From contig ONZQ02000004.1 in NCBI GenBank assembly GCA_900312665.1, positions 1,952,693-2,016,692 on the forward strand: a stretch of DNA of 64,000 bases, in the 5' to 3' direction. Position numbers and translations under genes: made by a program. Shown here piece by piece: positions 10,905-23,164 of this stretch. Under the pieces are notes generated by a model. That model worked only from the letters and a program-made list of their open reading frames with translations. It had not been told where the DNA came from and did not search any database. The first letter of the stretch is position 1. Every line of letters begins with the position of its first letter. Source of the DNA: Cephalotrichum gorgonifer. Lineage: Eukaryota > Ascomycota > Sordariomycetes > Microascales > Microascaceae.

Positions 10905-12740
10905 TCAGAGCAAGCTGATCCTCTCCAACTTCCCAACCTGCCGTAGGATATTCCACCCCATCCTCGTCTCCGGCTCCCGGAGGTCGCGGATCTTCCACAC
11001 CTCGACGATGATGCGCCTCGCCTTCTTGATATACCGCATCTGCCTCTCGCGCTGCAGAGAGTCGAGCGTCTCCAGCACGAAGGCGCGGTCGGCGTCGCGG
11101 TCGGGGCCCATGCCCAACGTGGCCACCATGAACAGCGGCCACAGGATCGTGTTGGACCGGGCCGGCAGCCGCCTGATGAGGGCCAGGATGCGCGAGGAGA
11201 GGTCCGAGATGCAGGCGTCGCGCGGCCCCAGGTGGTCGGCCCTGGAGTACAGGTGCAGCAGGCCGGTGAGCCTCTTCGCCTCGATCATGAGGGCGCTGTG
11301 GGGGACGTCGGCCCCGGGCTCGTCGATGGGGTATGTCGGCGCGCGGGCGTGCAGCTGCATCTCGAGGTGGTGCCGTCGGTGTTCCAGGTTGGAGAGCTCC
11401 CCAGGGTCGACAAGGTCGAGGCTGGAGTATCGGGAGTAGTCGGACACCAGGGTGTTGATGTCGGCTAGGATCTGGATGAACTCGGTGGAGCACCCCGTGA
11501 GCGTCTGGAGGTTCGAGTCGTCGCACATTATGGTCACAGGGCCGCCGGACACGTCGGTGACGGCTGCGTCCCAGGCCGTATGCGCGTATACCTCGTGCAC
11601 GATGATGTACCCGCCGACGAAGTTGAGCAGGGCTTCGATGTCTGGGTTCAGATTCTGGTAACCGCAGCGGAGCTTATAGATCAAGGAGCGCGCAAAACTG
11701 GCGTGGACTACCCACGATGCAGAGCAATCGCTCAGAATCTATTAAGAGGAAGATGGTCAGTCAGTTGGCAAGAAAGGGGCGCTGAGGGGATAGACATGAA
11801 GGCATCGAAGAGCTAACTCACGTCGAGAAAGACCAAAGCCATGACGGTGGCGAGAATCTGGGCCTCAGAGGCTTGGTCTAGTATGTCCCGCTCCATACGG
11901 GCGGTCTCAAGCCGCAAGGCACGCAAGGCCTGGTGGCGATAACCCCACGACGAGGAGTAGTAATCTTGATTGCCTAGGATATAGAGCTGGCTCGAAGATA
12001 TAGCCATGATACTGCGGAACAGTGGCGACATGTTGCCCGTAGAGGCGGCGATCCTGAGAATGACATCTTGGTAAGGGTTGAGGGCGGGGTCTAGGACGCA
12101 TGCCGGTGCGATACGTTGATGGAAGTAGGACCAGAGATGGGACTCTTCGGGATTCAGGTAGAGCTGTGACAGACAGGGAGTAATGACTCCAAAGCCGTGA
12201 GTAGATGGGTTGAAGTTTGTGGCCCCCAAAGGTGATAGTGATAGCTCCTCCGAAGTTCCTCCATCCGAAGGAGAGCTCTCCGAATCATCAGAATCGGTGT
12301 CGGGGAGCAGCTGTAAAGACGAAGCTGTGTCGTCAAAGTGAAGCGCAGAGATATGGAGGAACATCCATCCTTCGACGTTTCGGAGAGGCGGCAGGGCAGA
12401 GTCGTACGACTTGACGCTTTGCCACTTCAGAGTCCTGTCATACCCGCACTCGAGTCCGAGAGTCTGGCATGGGCGGCATACGGGCTTCTGCTCTAATGGT
12501 GCGGGAGACCCGTGTCAGCTCGGTATCATACAGATACGAGTATTCTCATGATTGACCCGGCTCGCATTCATGCAGTGAAACATGGACCGAAGTGCGGACG
12601 TACGATACGGAGACTACGAATGCCAGCGCTCCGGAGGACGGGGAGGTTGACTTACCAGGGCATTTGACCCTCCGCAAACGGCACCTATTGCACCCTGTTC
12701 GGGTCCGCAGTTCGACACCTTTACCCCTGCTGGGCCCCAT
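10905..12740 (-). CDS. Zn2Cys6 transcription factor (Fungal_trans_2 type)
   Basis: A nuclear DNA-binding regulator, 529 residues in three exons: 12740-12656, 12492-11822 and 11738-10905. The zinc cluster is at residues 17-44 and is split by intron 1: CNRCRLRRVKC then CRPCQTLGLEC, giving spacing C-x2-C-x6-C-x7-C-x2-C-x6-C. The rest matches the fungal-specific DUF3468/Fungal_trans_2 layout, including LWSYFHQRIAPACVLDPALNPY and a C-terminus with MRYIKKARRIIVEVWK. An acidic Ser/Asp stretch lies around residue 75-90. The next gene to the right, a flavin amine oxidase, starts 1.2 kb away and is divergently transcribed, so local control is possible but only inferred. Confidence 0.88.
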
Positions 12741-13933
12741 CGCAAACTAAGTCACCATGCATGCCGTCCGCTGGGACGAGGCGGAGGATCAGGCTCCCTT
12801 GCAGGAGTGGGAAACCCGAGACGAGTGGATAGACTACGAGTACAAGTAGGTGGATGGATCGACAAGGGGGGGGTTGTGGGGGAGATAAAGAGGTTAGACT
12901 GAGAGCTGGGACGGACGGTGACTGTGACCTTGGAGGATGTGGAGGATGGAGTCACGGTGAGTGGGATTGGAAGCATACCATGACGTGAGTATGCAAAATA
13001 CGGGGACAAGCTGCTGGATATCCATAGCGGGCAAGGGGCAGGGGACTGTGGGGATATCACTAAACCATGATCAAGATGGGGCAGACAAGGGTCGTCGGCG
13101 TTTGGGTCGGCGCTTGCACGTAAGGTAACTCCGTACTCGGAAGTCTTGGGGGTTCAGTCGCGTGGTGTTCGGTGTGGGTGGACCCATGTTCGTTTCTTCC
13201 TCCTAGTCCAGGTGCTCTAATACTCTATACGATAGGGACTACCTAATTCGTATCACCTATCGTACGAGTACAGATACTTGTACCTGTTATCAATCTACGT
13301 CTCTTATTGTAATAGCGCGAGGTAACGAGAATAGGTCGTTAACATGGAGAGGTACTATTGGGAAGCTATACTTGTAGTTCTTGAACTAGGGTTGTTAGTG
13401 CAGTGCCTGGTGGATCCGTGATTACTACCGAGGCCCTCACAAGATCCAAGTGCAAGTACTTGTACAACCAACACTCCTGACTGGAGAACTCCACTTCCGG
13501 GTACTAGAATAATACCCGATATACCCCGCCGAGAGCCAGACCCGATAAGAGCTTCCGGAGAGGTTCCCGGTGTGCGGGGATGTGGCGGTTGACGTACGTC
13601 CGATTCCCTTTTCCTGTGGATGCATGACCCTATTTTGGATTGCAAGTATGAGTACTCCGTGCCGCGCGAGTGCCATGCAGGACCACGGCCGTTGTCTCCA
13701 CCCGGCCGTCGCCTATACTTACCTCCATATGCGCCTCTCACTGTAGCGCATCTGCTTGCATGCGTCGCATGAGCTCCCGACGAGTACTCCTAGCACCCTC
13801 AGGGGAGTCATGCCCATGTCCCCTTGATAAAAGAGTTGGACTGCGGCTCCGTCGTCGCCCTTCTTGGATTCTATGGAATCTACCATAGTACAGCTAAGGG
13901 TCAACCCATCAGAATAACGTCCCACGCAGAGCC
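12741..13933. other. Divergent intergenic region, regulator / amine oxidase
   Basis: 1.2 kb between the divergent starts of the Zn2Cys6 gene and the flavoenzyme gene. It has no gene of its own that I can support. It holds several GTACGAGTAC/GTACTTGTAC-type palindromes (near 12833, 13263 and 13453). It must contain both promoters. Confidence 0.55.
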
Positions 13934-15284
13934 ATGACCAATTCAAAGCGCGTTCTTATCGTCGGCGGTGGCACCTTCGGCCTGTCCACTGCGTATCACC
14001 TCGCCAAGTCTGGATACACGAACGTCACGGTCCTCGACAAGGGCGCCTACCTGCCCTCCGACGCCTCGGCCGGTAATGACTTGAACAAGATCATCCGTGC
14101 AGAGTATGAAGATCCATTCTACGCCGAGCTAGCTCTGGTAAGAACTGTGTCACCCCATGGAGAGCCCCATGCGGCCCCGGTCAAAACGCATATGTTAGCA
14201 CCCAGAAGAAGAAGAAGCTCACAGGTGGCAAATATAGGACGCAATCCAGCAATGGCAGCGAAACCCGCTCTTCGCCCCCTACTACCATCAGGTCGGCTAC
14301 CTCCTCGCCACCTCGCCGGCCGCCCCTGAAAAGGCCAAGAAGTCCCTGGCCAAGGCCCTGTCCTCCATCTCCCGGCACCCGGCATGGGCCGGCCAGATCA
14401 CGCCCCTCGAGACCCGTGAAGACATCAGGGCCGTGGCGCCCGCCTTCGACGGCCCGATGAAGTGGCGCGGGTACTTCAACCGGCTCGCGGGGTACGCCCA
14501 CGCCGCCGACGCCCTGCGTGCCACGTACGCCGTGTGCTGCGAGCTGGGCATCGAGTTTCGCCTCGGCGACGCCGTGAAGAGCCTCACCTGGGACGGCGAC
14601 CGCTGTGTCGGCGCCTCCACCGCCTCCGGCCGCTTCTACGGCGCCGACGTCGTCGTCGTGACCATGGGCGGCGCCGCCGCCTCCCTCATCCCCAGCCTCG
14701 CTCCCCAGGTGACGGCCAAGGCCTGGAGCGTCGCCCACGTCCAGCTGACGCCTGCGGAGGCCGCGAAGCTCCGCGGGATCCCCGTCACGTACGCGCGCGA
14801 CCTCGGCTTCTTCTTCGAGCCCGACCCGCGCACGAACCTGCTCAAGATGTGCCCGTCCGGCGCGGGGATCACAAACTACGAAGGCGGCAACGTGTCGCTG
14901 CCGCCGGCCGACTCGTCGTACATACCCGCGCACGACGAGGCGGCCATGCGGGCGCTGCTGCGCGAGACGCTCCCCGCCCTGGCGGACAGGCCGCTTGTGA
15001 ACCAGCACATGTGCTGGGTGGCCGACACGCGGGATTCGGAGTACATCATTGACTTCGTCCCGGGGAAGAAGGGCGTCATAGTGGCCACGGGTGACTCGGG
15101 CCACGGGTATAAGATGCTGCCCGTAGCGGGCCGCTGGATCAAGAAGGTCATTGAGGAGGGCGCGCAGGCGGAGGCCAGGTGGAGGTGGAAGGAGGTTTCT
15201 GGCGGGCCGGAGGATATCAGCTGGCGAGTAGGGAACTTGTATGACCTGAAGGAGGAGTCTAAGAAGATTGTATCTAAGCTATAA
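13934..15284 (+). CDS. Fructosyl amino acid oxidase / sarcosine oxidase family flavoenzyme, peroxisomal
   Basis: FAD-dependent amine oxidase of the DAO fold, 416 residues. Exons are 13934-14137 and 14238-15284. The N-terminal Rossmann dinucleotide motif is VLIVGGGTFGLSTAYHLA (about residues 7-24). The pattern SAGNDLNKIIRAEYEDPFY and the C-terminal blocks CWVADTRDSEYIIDF and ATGDSGHGYKMLP fit fungal fructosyl amino acid oxidases (amadoriases), which release free amino acid, glucosone and hydrogen peroxide. The Cys in CWVADT is at the position expected to bind FAD covalently in this family. The protein ends in SKL, a textbook type-1 peroxisome signal, sensible for a peroxide producer. Sarcosine, pipecolate or saccharopine oxidase activity cannot be excluded. 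It is convergent with the MFS gene. Confidence 0.85.
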
Positions 15285-15732
15285 GCGCTGTGTGACGAGA
15301 AGTGGAACTTCCAAATAAATTAATACCATTCATATACTGGTCGGCTATCACTAGCTTATGTCTGTAATGGCTCTTGTCGCACAGCAGTAATTTACTCGAC
15401 ACAACCCAGTAAGTATATTCCTAATCCACGTGTCGTCCTCTCTTATAAAAAAAAAATACTGTGACAGCTCAATATCTGTAGTCCTTACGAGCATGTGGGC
15501 ATGACACAGTCAGTACTTGCAGTCCTTGGTGACGAGGGCGATCATAATGTTGCATGAGACTCCTTTCTAAACCATCTTTATATTTGAGATGTCCTGTGGA
15601 AGCGACCAATACTTAAGATGATTGTAACTATTTAATATACACCCCCATATCACTAATCCACCAACCCAACCCCAAAGACATCGCTGTCAATACAAACACA
15701 GTAACCGATACCGAGATGAGATCCAACCCACA
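15285..15732. other. Intergenic, 3' ends of convergent genes
   Basis: About 450 bp, AT-rich, between two convergent stops. Contains an A9 run near 15449. Nothing gene-like seen; likely two overlapping 3' UTR zones. Confidence 0.55.
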
Positions 15733-17622
15733 CTAGTGCGTGTACCTGAACGACTCCTTCTGGTCCCTGTCCGAGAGATCGCCAACGAGACCCTCGCCGG
15801 TACCCTCCTGAACCTGCTCCGGCTTGCCGTACAGTCGGTCACGCCTGCGGTTCTGCACGACCGACACGCCCAGGTAGGCGAGGGCCAGCAGGATGGAGAT
15901 GCAGAAGCAGGACATCATGGAGATGACACCGCCGGTGTACTGAGGTGCCTGGGATGCCTTGAACATCTGGGGCCCAATCATATTGCCCGCAGCGTACCCG
16001 ATGTTGACAATGGCAAAGACGACGGCCTTCTTAGTCTGGCCCGCAGTGTTGGCCTGCGGGAGCGAGATGAAGACGACATAGGGAGCTGTGTTTGGGCGAA
16101 AAATGTTAGACCGGTGGTCATCTTACTGGAAATGGAAAAATAGGGGGTATACAGAAGTGTAGACTTACGCCAGTACAAGTACGCCAGATAGAGACCAATC
16201 ATCTGCGGCGCGATGAGAGATTTCGGCAGGCCGTACATGAGCGCGGTACCAAGGAGGGGGAACAGCAGCGCAATGGACGCGACAACAGTGCGCCGGTTGT
16301 GCCACTTGGCCGCGATGTAGCTGAAGACCCACGCGCTGAAGGTGGCAAAGACACCAAAGGGCATGGTGAGCAGGCTGGACTCCAGGGCGTTGAAGCCGAG
16401 GCCCTTGATGATGATGGAGCCAAAGGTGAGCAGGCCGCCGTTGGGGATGTTGACAGCGATGTTGAAGAGGAAGACGATCCAGACCTTGACGTCAAGGATG
16501 GCCTCCAGAGCCTGGCCCCAGTTCCAGGCCCTGTCCTTGTTGGCGAGGCCTGTGCGGTTCTCGGCGAGGCGCAGGGTGGCGTAGTACTTCTCGTCGTCGG
16601 TCAGGAACCGAGCGTTCATGGGGCTGTCGGGGAGCATGAAATAAATGAATATGGCCCAGCAGATGTTGATGGTGCCGGTGAGGAGGTAGAGATACTGCCA
16701 GCGGGCGAGGGGTGCACTCTCCGGGATCTTCCCGACTAACCAGGAGAAGAAACCGTTAAACACGGACGAGAAGTACGCGAAGATGACTGTTTTTTTGGTG
16801 TGTCAGCGGCAAACGAAAGAGAAATTGTGGCTACGCTCGGGGCATTTTAGGGGGAAGGGAGAAACACTTACTTGCGTTACGAGGGGGCTGCTCAGCCTTT
16901 TTGTAAAAGGCTTGGACGATAAGAGTCAGACAGGGGAAGATGACGGACTCGGCAAATCCCAAGAGGAATCGGAGGGCCATGAATCCGCCCCAGCTGCTGC
17001 ACGCGGCGTACAGGAGCGTCAAGGAGGACCAGAGGAGACTGCCGTAGGAAAGCAGCCTCCCGGGGGGGATGCGCTGGATGATATACGGAGTCAAGAAGAG
17101 GCCGATGACTTGCTGGAAGAGCGTAGTGTTAGTAAGAAAGAGATACTCGCGATACGATGGAGATGGGGAAAGTTAGCGCTTACCCCGACGGACAGGATAC
17201 TACCGAGCCAGCTGAACTCCGATCCAGTGAGGTTGTTGTCCTCGCGGAAGTCGTACAGCGCCGCGGTCGACAGCTGAACCTTGTCGACGGCTGCCATCGT
17301 AGTGGTGAAGAGACACTATGCCGAGAATAAGAAATAAGCCACCAGGTAGATCCATGCCACCCCAAGGGTGGTTGATGAGCGTTGGGTGTCAAGGGGCACC
17401 AACCAAGGGGATGATCCACGCATCGATCTTCTTCTTGATCTTCTTCTCCATCTCCGGAGTCATGGGCGGGTAGTCCTGGTGTTCGGCGATTAACTGGACG
17501 ACTTTATCGTCCGGGCTCTCCTTTCCGGTCATGTTGACGGAGCCGACGCTGGCATCGACGACGTCGACATCGTTGCTGGGCGGCGGGCCACGCTCGGCGT
17601 CCTTGGAGTCCTGAGTAGCCAT
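15733..17622 (-). CDS. MFS transporter, anion:cation symporter (Dal5/allantoate permease type)
   Basis: Plasma-membrane proton-coupled carrier of small organic anions, vitamins or modified amino acids; 520 residues. Five exons: 17622-17404, 17315-17184, 17112-16872, 16786-16169 and 16085-15733. The polar N-terminus leads into KKIKKKIDAWIIP, typical of the ACS/Dal5 family. Later landmarks are DNNLTGSEFSWLGSI, GFMALRFLLGFAESVIFPC and FLTDDEKYYATLRLAENRTG in the central loop, then six further hydrophobic segments. Intron 1 uses a weak donor (GTTGGT) chosen because it keeps frame; this junction is the least certain. The start is the ATG at 17622 (MATQDSKD). It is divergent from the 5-oxoprolinase gene, which suggests co-regulation. 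Confidence 0.85.
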
Positions 17623-18121
17623 TGGTGAAGGCCGACCTGGTCTGAGAGAGTTTCCCGTATAGGAGTAATGATGAGTGATAGGATGATGAACTGCTGTTAT
17701 CAATCAATGCCTGAGTAGACGAGTTCAAGCACCGGAGTTCGACAGAGAGCCGAGGGCAACGATGTGTTTGTTCTTATAACAGGTGCTCCTTGGCTTGGCG
17801 GGCGTACGCTTCTACGAGTAAGTACTCGTACTCATAGACTATGCACCCAATAGTCGGAGGAGATAGATAAAGACTTACGAGTACTACCCCGGATGTGCCA
17901 CGGAGTAGCCGAATTACTTTATCAGGGAGCGTGGCGGGAGTCGAGGGCGCCAAGGTCAAACCCCAGATATTGAAGTTGGATCGTGTGTGGAGTCGCCATA
18001 TGGCTTATGGGGCGGGGTGAATGCTTATCGGGATGGTTACTCCACTGCGAGGTGGGCTGGACGGGGAATAGAAGATACCCTAACATTGTGGAAGATAAAC
18101 TATGATATACTCGCATCTCAG

Positions 18122-18136
18122 GGAAGTTCGAAACGA
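18122..18136. promoter_or_regulatory. Direct repeat copy 1, GGAAGTTCGAAACGA
   Basis: First copy of an exact 15-nt direct repeat in the divergent promoter. The core TTCGAA is palindromic. It lies about 490 bp upstream of the 5-oxoprolinase start and about 500 bp upstream of the MFS start. Seen directly; a regulatory role is inferred. Confidence 0.4.
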
Positions 18137-18328
18137 GGAACGGCGAGAATTAGCGCGTTGGAAGATCGGAGCACAGGAGGGACAGAGTACAGGTACAGGT
18201 ACCTGGTCTTGGTAACCGTCCCATGTGACCCTAGTGCCGTTAGCCTAACCTCTTATGCGCTTAGCGGGTGACAAGAGACGCCATGTGGAGAACAGAGTGG
18301 GTCTTATTTGATATGAGCCGCACATCGA

Positions 18329-18343
18329 GGAAGTTCGAAACGA
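18329..18343. promoter_or_regulatory. Direct repeat copy 2, GGAAGTTCGAAACGA
   Basis: Second exact copy, same orientation, 207 bp from the first. Flanks also resemble each other (GCATC/CACATC before, GGAAC/CGACC after). Candidate binding site; role inferred. Confidence 0.4.
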
Positions 18344-18608
18344 CGACCCACGAGCGGCTCGATGAATCGTGCCTCCACCATGGTCATCGTCACATGGAGA
18401 TAGAGATGGAGATAGACTTGGCCGGCTTCCGATCTTGCCTCCGGGGATCCATCAACGGGATCTTCAGTATGGACGAGATGACATTTAAAAGAGACGACCC
18501 GGACTCTCACAATGTCGGCATCTTCTACCAGATAGTCGAGCACCCTCTCACGATACTCAGACAGAATTGTGAAGCAGCAAGACTGAACCTCCTACCACAC
18601 ATTACACC

Positions 18609-21600
18609 ATGAAGGGCCCAACATCCGGTGTCACGATCGCTATTGGTACGAAATCATGAAACCAACCAACCAGCCTGTCCACTCGGCATCTACCTGCCTG
18701 CCTGAGTTCTTTGGCCTCTGAGTTCTGACCTTTCATTAGATCGTGGCGGCACCTTCACCGATGTCTTGGCCCTCATCCCCGGGAAGCCCGACTTCTACTT
18801 CAAGCTGCTCTCCGTTGACCCCGCCAACTATGAAGACGCCACCATCGAAGGTATCAGGGTCGTCCTCTCCCATGTCAGGGGGAAGGAAGTCCCGCGTGGG
18901 GAACCACTAGATGCCGAGGGCGTGTCAGTCATTCGCATGGGCACGACGGTCGCCACAAATGCCCTGCTAGAGCGGAAGGGCAGCAAGTGTGCCCTACTAA
19001 TTACCAAGGGATTCGGTGACTTGACCGTCATCGGCGACCAGTCAAGACCTCGTCTATTCGACCTGGACGTGAGGAAACCCGGAGCACTGCACCAGAAGGT
19101 GGTAGAGGTAGACGAGCGCGTGACCCAAGAGTCTTTCGCCGAGGATCCGTTGGAGCGCTCCTTCTCGGAGCGAGTAAACGGGTCCGATGTGAAGCAGGGC
19201 GTGACCGGGGAGGTTTTCCGGGTTCTAACACCTTTAGGTATGATGACACCAAGGCCCCGCTCCCAGAATCGCTTGAATGGCATAAACTAACATGGCTCGC
19301 AGACGAGGCTGCCGTTACCAAGCAGCTTGAGGACTTGTACGCGGATGGCTTCCGCAGCATAGCAGTTTGCTTGCTACATGGCTACAACTTCCAGGGTTTG
19401 TCTCATCTTCATGTGGAGAGAGAATGTCCGTGATCTCGGTCTTAGGGGCTAACCAGTGGCGGCTTCTAGAGCACGAGAAGCGGATAGGCGAGATTGCCGA
19501 GGCGGTGGGCTTCGAAGACGTCTGCCTGTCCCATGCGCTTCTCCCTGTCATCAAATTGGTTCACCGCGCGCATTCGACGACAGCGGGAGCATACCTGACC
19601 CCCGAGACCAGGAAGTACATTCGCGGCTTCCTCAAGGGCTTCAAGTCGGACTCGGAACACCAGCCGAGGATTGAGTTCATGCAGTCCGATGGCGGCCTTG
19701 TAAGCTATGACAAGTTCAGCGGCCTGCGTGCTATCCTATCTGGACCTGCTGGCGGTGTTGTCGGGTACGCCCGGACCTGTTACGAAGATACCAACGCGAA
19801 GCCCGTGATTGGGTTTGATATGGTGCGTGCCTGTCGACCAGCGCTGCCCCACCCCTTTATCCATTGCGGGAACTCTCCAAATTCTAACTTACAAATTACA
19901 AAACCTTAGGGTGGGACATCAACCGACGTGTCGCGGTACGGAGGTTCTTATGAGCACATCACCAACTCGGTCACGGCCGGCGTGCACATTAACTGTCCTC
20001 AGCTAGACATCAACACTGTCGCAGCAGGTGGCGGCTCGATGCTCTTCTTCCGGAACGGGCTCTTCGTGGTGGGGCCGGAGTCGGCCGGGGCCCACCCGGG
20101 CCCGGCATGCTACCTCAAGGGCGGCCCCCTGACCGTCACAGACGCGAACCTCATGCTCGGCAGGCTTCTGCCCGAGACGTTCCCCAGGATCTTCGGGCCG
20201 AATGAGGATCAGCCTCTTGGTGTTGATGTGACTCGCAAGAAGTTTATCGAGCTGACGAAGGCAATCAACGACGAGATTCGGGGCAACCGGCCTGAGATGA
20301 CCGTCGAGGAGGTCGCCTTGGGCTTCCTCCAGGTCGCCAACCTGAACATGGCGAAGCCTATCCGCGCTCTCACTGATTCCCGAGGGTACCATACGGCCGC
20401 GCATAATCTTGCCAGCTTTGGTGGCGCCGGCGGACGTAAGTGTTCTAGCCCTGTCTGGTCTTGTCTTTTGCTCCATCTTTCCACGGGAATGGATCCCGCT
20501 AACCAAGAGAAACTCTAGAACACGCGTGCGATATTGCGGAATCACTTGGTATCTCCAGGGTGGTTATTCACAAGTACTCCTCTATCCTTTCAGCCTACGG
20601 AATTGCTCTCGCGGACGTCGTTGAGGAGAGGCAGGAGCCTGCATCTGAGGTGTACGACAGCTCCACCTCTGCACACTTTGCGGAGAGATTGGCTGCGCTT
20701 TCGAAGGAGGCAAGCGAGGCGCTTTCCGCTCAGGGTATCGCAGAGGAGTCGATCCAGATCGAAAAGTTCCTCAACATGCGATACCAGGGCTCCGACAGCC
20801 AGCTCATGATACCGGCGAAAGGCGACGACGGCGACTTCGTGGCCAGCTTTACGAGCAACCACCTGCGGGAGTTCAGCTTCATCGACGACGCGAGGAAAAT
20901 AATAGTCGACGACGTACGAGTGCGTGCGAGCGGGTCTACCCACCGCCTGCATGAGAGGTCCTACCAGGCAGACCTACAGAATGTCGAGCAGGCTCCGGCA
21001 GAGTTCGGAAGCGACACGAAGTTCAAGAGCGTGTACTTCGAGGGTGGGTGGAGGCCCATCCCCATCCTCGCCCTGGGTGAGCTCAAGCCTGGCTCCATCG
21101 TCGCGGGGCCGGCCATCCTCCTCGACAAGACGCAGACCATTGTTGTCACGCCGTCCTCCCAGGCCACCGTCCTGGAGAGGCACGTCGTCATCGACCTGGT
21201 GATCGACAACAAGAAGTCCGTCAGCGCCGGCGAGGTGGACCCGGTCCAGCTCGCCGTCTTTGGGAACCGCTTCATGAGCATCGCCGAGGACATGGGCCGC
21301 ACTCTGCAGAAGATCTCCATCAGCACCAACGTCAAGGAGCGCCTCGACTTCTCCTGCGCCCTCTTCGACGGGAGCGGCGCCCTGACGGCCAACGCCCCCC
21401 ACGTGCCCGTCCACTTGGGGAGCATGTCCCGCGCGGTTAAGATCGCGATGAAGCGGTGGGAGGGGAACCTCTTCCCCGGAGACGTCGTCGCGACGAACCA
21501 CCCGGTTGCGGGTGGCACCCACCTCCCCGACATTACCCTGATCTCGCCTGTTTTCGACGAGTCAGGCAAACATATCGACTTCTTCGTCGCGGCACGGGCT

Positions 21601-23164
21601 CACCACGCGGAAATCGGCGGGATTGCGCCCGGATCCATGCCCTCCGACTCCGTCGAGCTGTACCAGGAAGGCGTGGCGTTCGAGCAGTGGAAGATCATCT
21701 CGCAGGGCAAGTTTGATGACGCCGGAGTCCAGCACCACTTCATCGACGTGCCGGGTTCGTACCCTGGCTGCAGCCCCTCGCGGCGCGTGCACGATAACAT
21801 CGCCGACCTCAAGGCCCAGGTGGCCGCCAACCAGAAGGGTATCAGCCTCATCCACGGGCTGTTCGAGGAGTACCAGCGGGAGACGGTGCTGTTCTACATG
21901 CGGGCCGTGAAGCAGACGGCCGCGGTCGCGGTGCGAGATCTGCTGAGGAGGACGGCGGAGAAGTTCAAGGGACAGCTGCCGCTGACCGCCGTCGACTACA
22001 TGGATGACGGAAGCCAGATTGCGCTATCCGTCTCGATCGACGCCGAGAAGGGGACGGCCGTGTTCGACTTCACCGGGACCGGCCCCGAGTCGTTCAACTC
22101 CCTCAACGCGCCGATCGCCATCACACACTCGGCCATCCTCTACTGCCTCCGGTGCTTGATCGCTAGCGACATCCCCCTCAACGAAGGTGAGTAGTACCCT
22201 ATTAGCCTTGTCATTTCGATGACGTTTCCCCCCTCACTAACGAATATGGGTCGACAGGATGTATGGAGCCTGTCGAGGTCATCGTTCCCGAGGGAACCAT
22301 CCTCAATCCCTCCCCCAGCGCCGCCGTCTGCGCCGGCAACGGCTGCACGTCGCAGCGCATCACCGACGTAGTGCTCAAGGCGTTCCGCGCCTGCGCCGCT
22401 AGCCACGGCTGCATGAACATTCTATCGTTCGGCAACGGCGGGTACGACAAGGAGACGGGCACCTTTGTCCCTGGCTACGGCTACGGCGAGACTATCGCTG
22501 GTGGTTGTGGCGCGGGACCCGGGTGGAACGGGTACAGCGGGAGCCAGGTGCACATGACGAACACGAAGATTACTGACCCGGAGATTCTTGAGAAGAGGGT
22601 AAGTTTCTTTTTTTTTTCTCTATTTTCCTTCTAAATTTTGTTCCACTTTGGCGCCCCCATTCGACAAATCAGCGTGGCATATGGATTCTCTGGTGCTAAC
22701 GCGCGAGTTTTTTTTAGTACCCCGTCGTCCTGCGCCAGTTCTGCCTCCGGCCGAACACGGGCGGCAAGGGCCGCTGGACTGGCGGCGATGGCGTGGTGCG
22801 CGAGTTCGAGTTCACGGAGGCGATCCACGCGTCGGTCCTGACGCAGAGGCGCGTGTACAGCCCCTACGGCATGGCAGGGGGCAGCGACGGCGAGCGCGGC
22901 ATCAACTACCTAGGCCGGATGATGCCGGATGGGAGCCTGCGGTGGATCAACGTCGGGGGCACCAAGGAGGTGAGCCTGGCGGCCGGGGACCGGATCAAGA
23001 TCTGCACGCCCGGTGGCGGCGGGTACGGGGTCGAGGGCGAGGTGAACGGCGACGGCCCTATGGTGGGTGATGTCAAGGTGAATGGCAATGGGATTGGGGA
23101 GCATGTGCCCCGGGCGAATGGGAGCCTGAGGGAGTATGAGAGCAACCAGGCGGCGTCGAACTAG
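18609..23164 (+). CDS. OXP1: 5-oxoprolinase, ATP-hydrolysing (HyuA/HyuB fusion)
   Basis: Cytosolic enzyme that opens 5-oxo-L-proline to L-glutamate using ATP (gamma-glutamyl cycle). Eight exons: 18609-18645, 18740-19237, 19303-19395, 19470-19822, 19910-20435, 20519-22186, 22258-22598 and 22718-23164, giving 1320 residues, the usual length. The HyuA half starts with the phosphate-binding IAIDRGGTFTDV (created by splicing of exon 1) and continues with FKLLSVDPANYEDA, RMGTTVATNALLERKG and GFDMGGTSTDVSRYGG. The HyuB half begins near residue 742 (DPVQLAVFGNRFMSIAEDMG) and has NHPVAGGTHLPDIT and GNGGYDKETG. Oxoprolinase-type patterns (LLSVDPANY) argue against a hydantoinase, though N-methylhydantoin-type substrates are not excluded. 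Shares a promoter with the MFS gene. Confidence 0.93.

Larger units (their letters stand above)
17623..18608. promoter_or_regulatory. Shared divergent promoter, MFS transporter / 5-oxoprolinase
   Basis: About 1 kb separating two divergently transcribed genes. Small open frames exist on both strands (for example 18268-18612 plus, 18304-18543 minus) but show no domain. The region contains GTACTCGTAC-like palindromes near 17820 and an exact 15-nt direct repeat listed separately. It most likely controls both genes. Confidence 0.5.

Noticed and set aside
14181..15104. 307-codon minus-strand frame opposite the amine oxidase
   Set aside because: Antisense shadow; Arg/Gly/Val-rich without motifs.
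18268..18612. 114-codon frame just upstream of the 5-oxoprolinase gene
   Set aside because: Lies in the divergent promoter, overlaps the OXP1 start by a few bases in another frame, and has an open frame opposite it; no domain.
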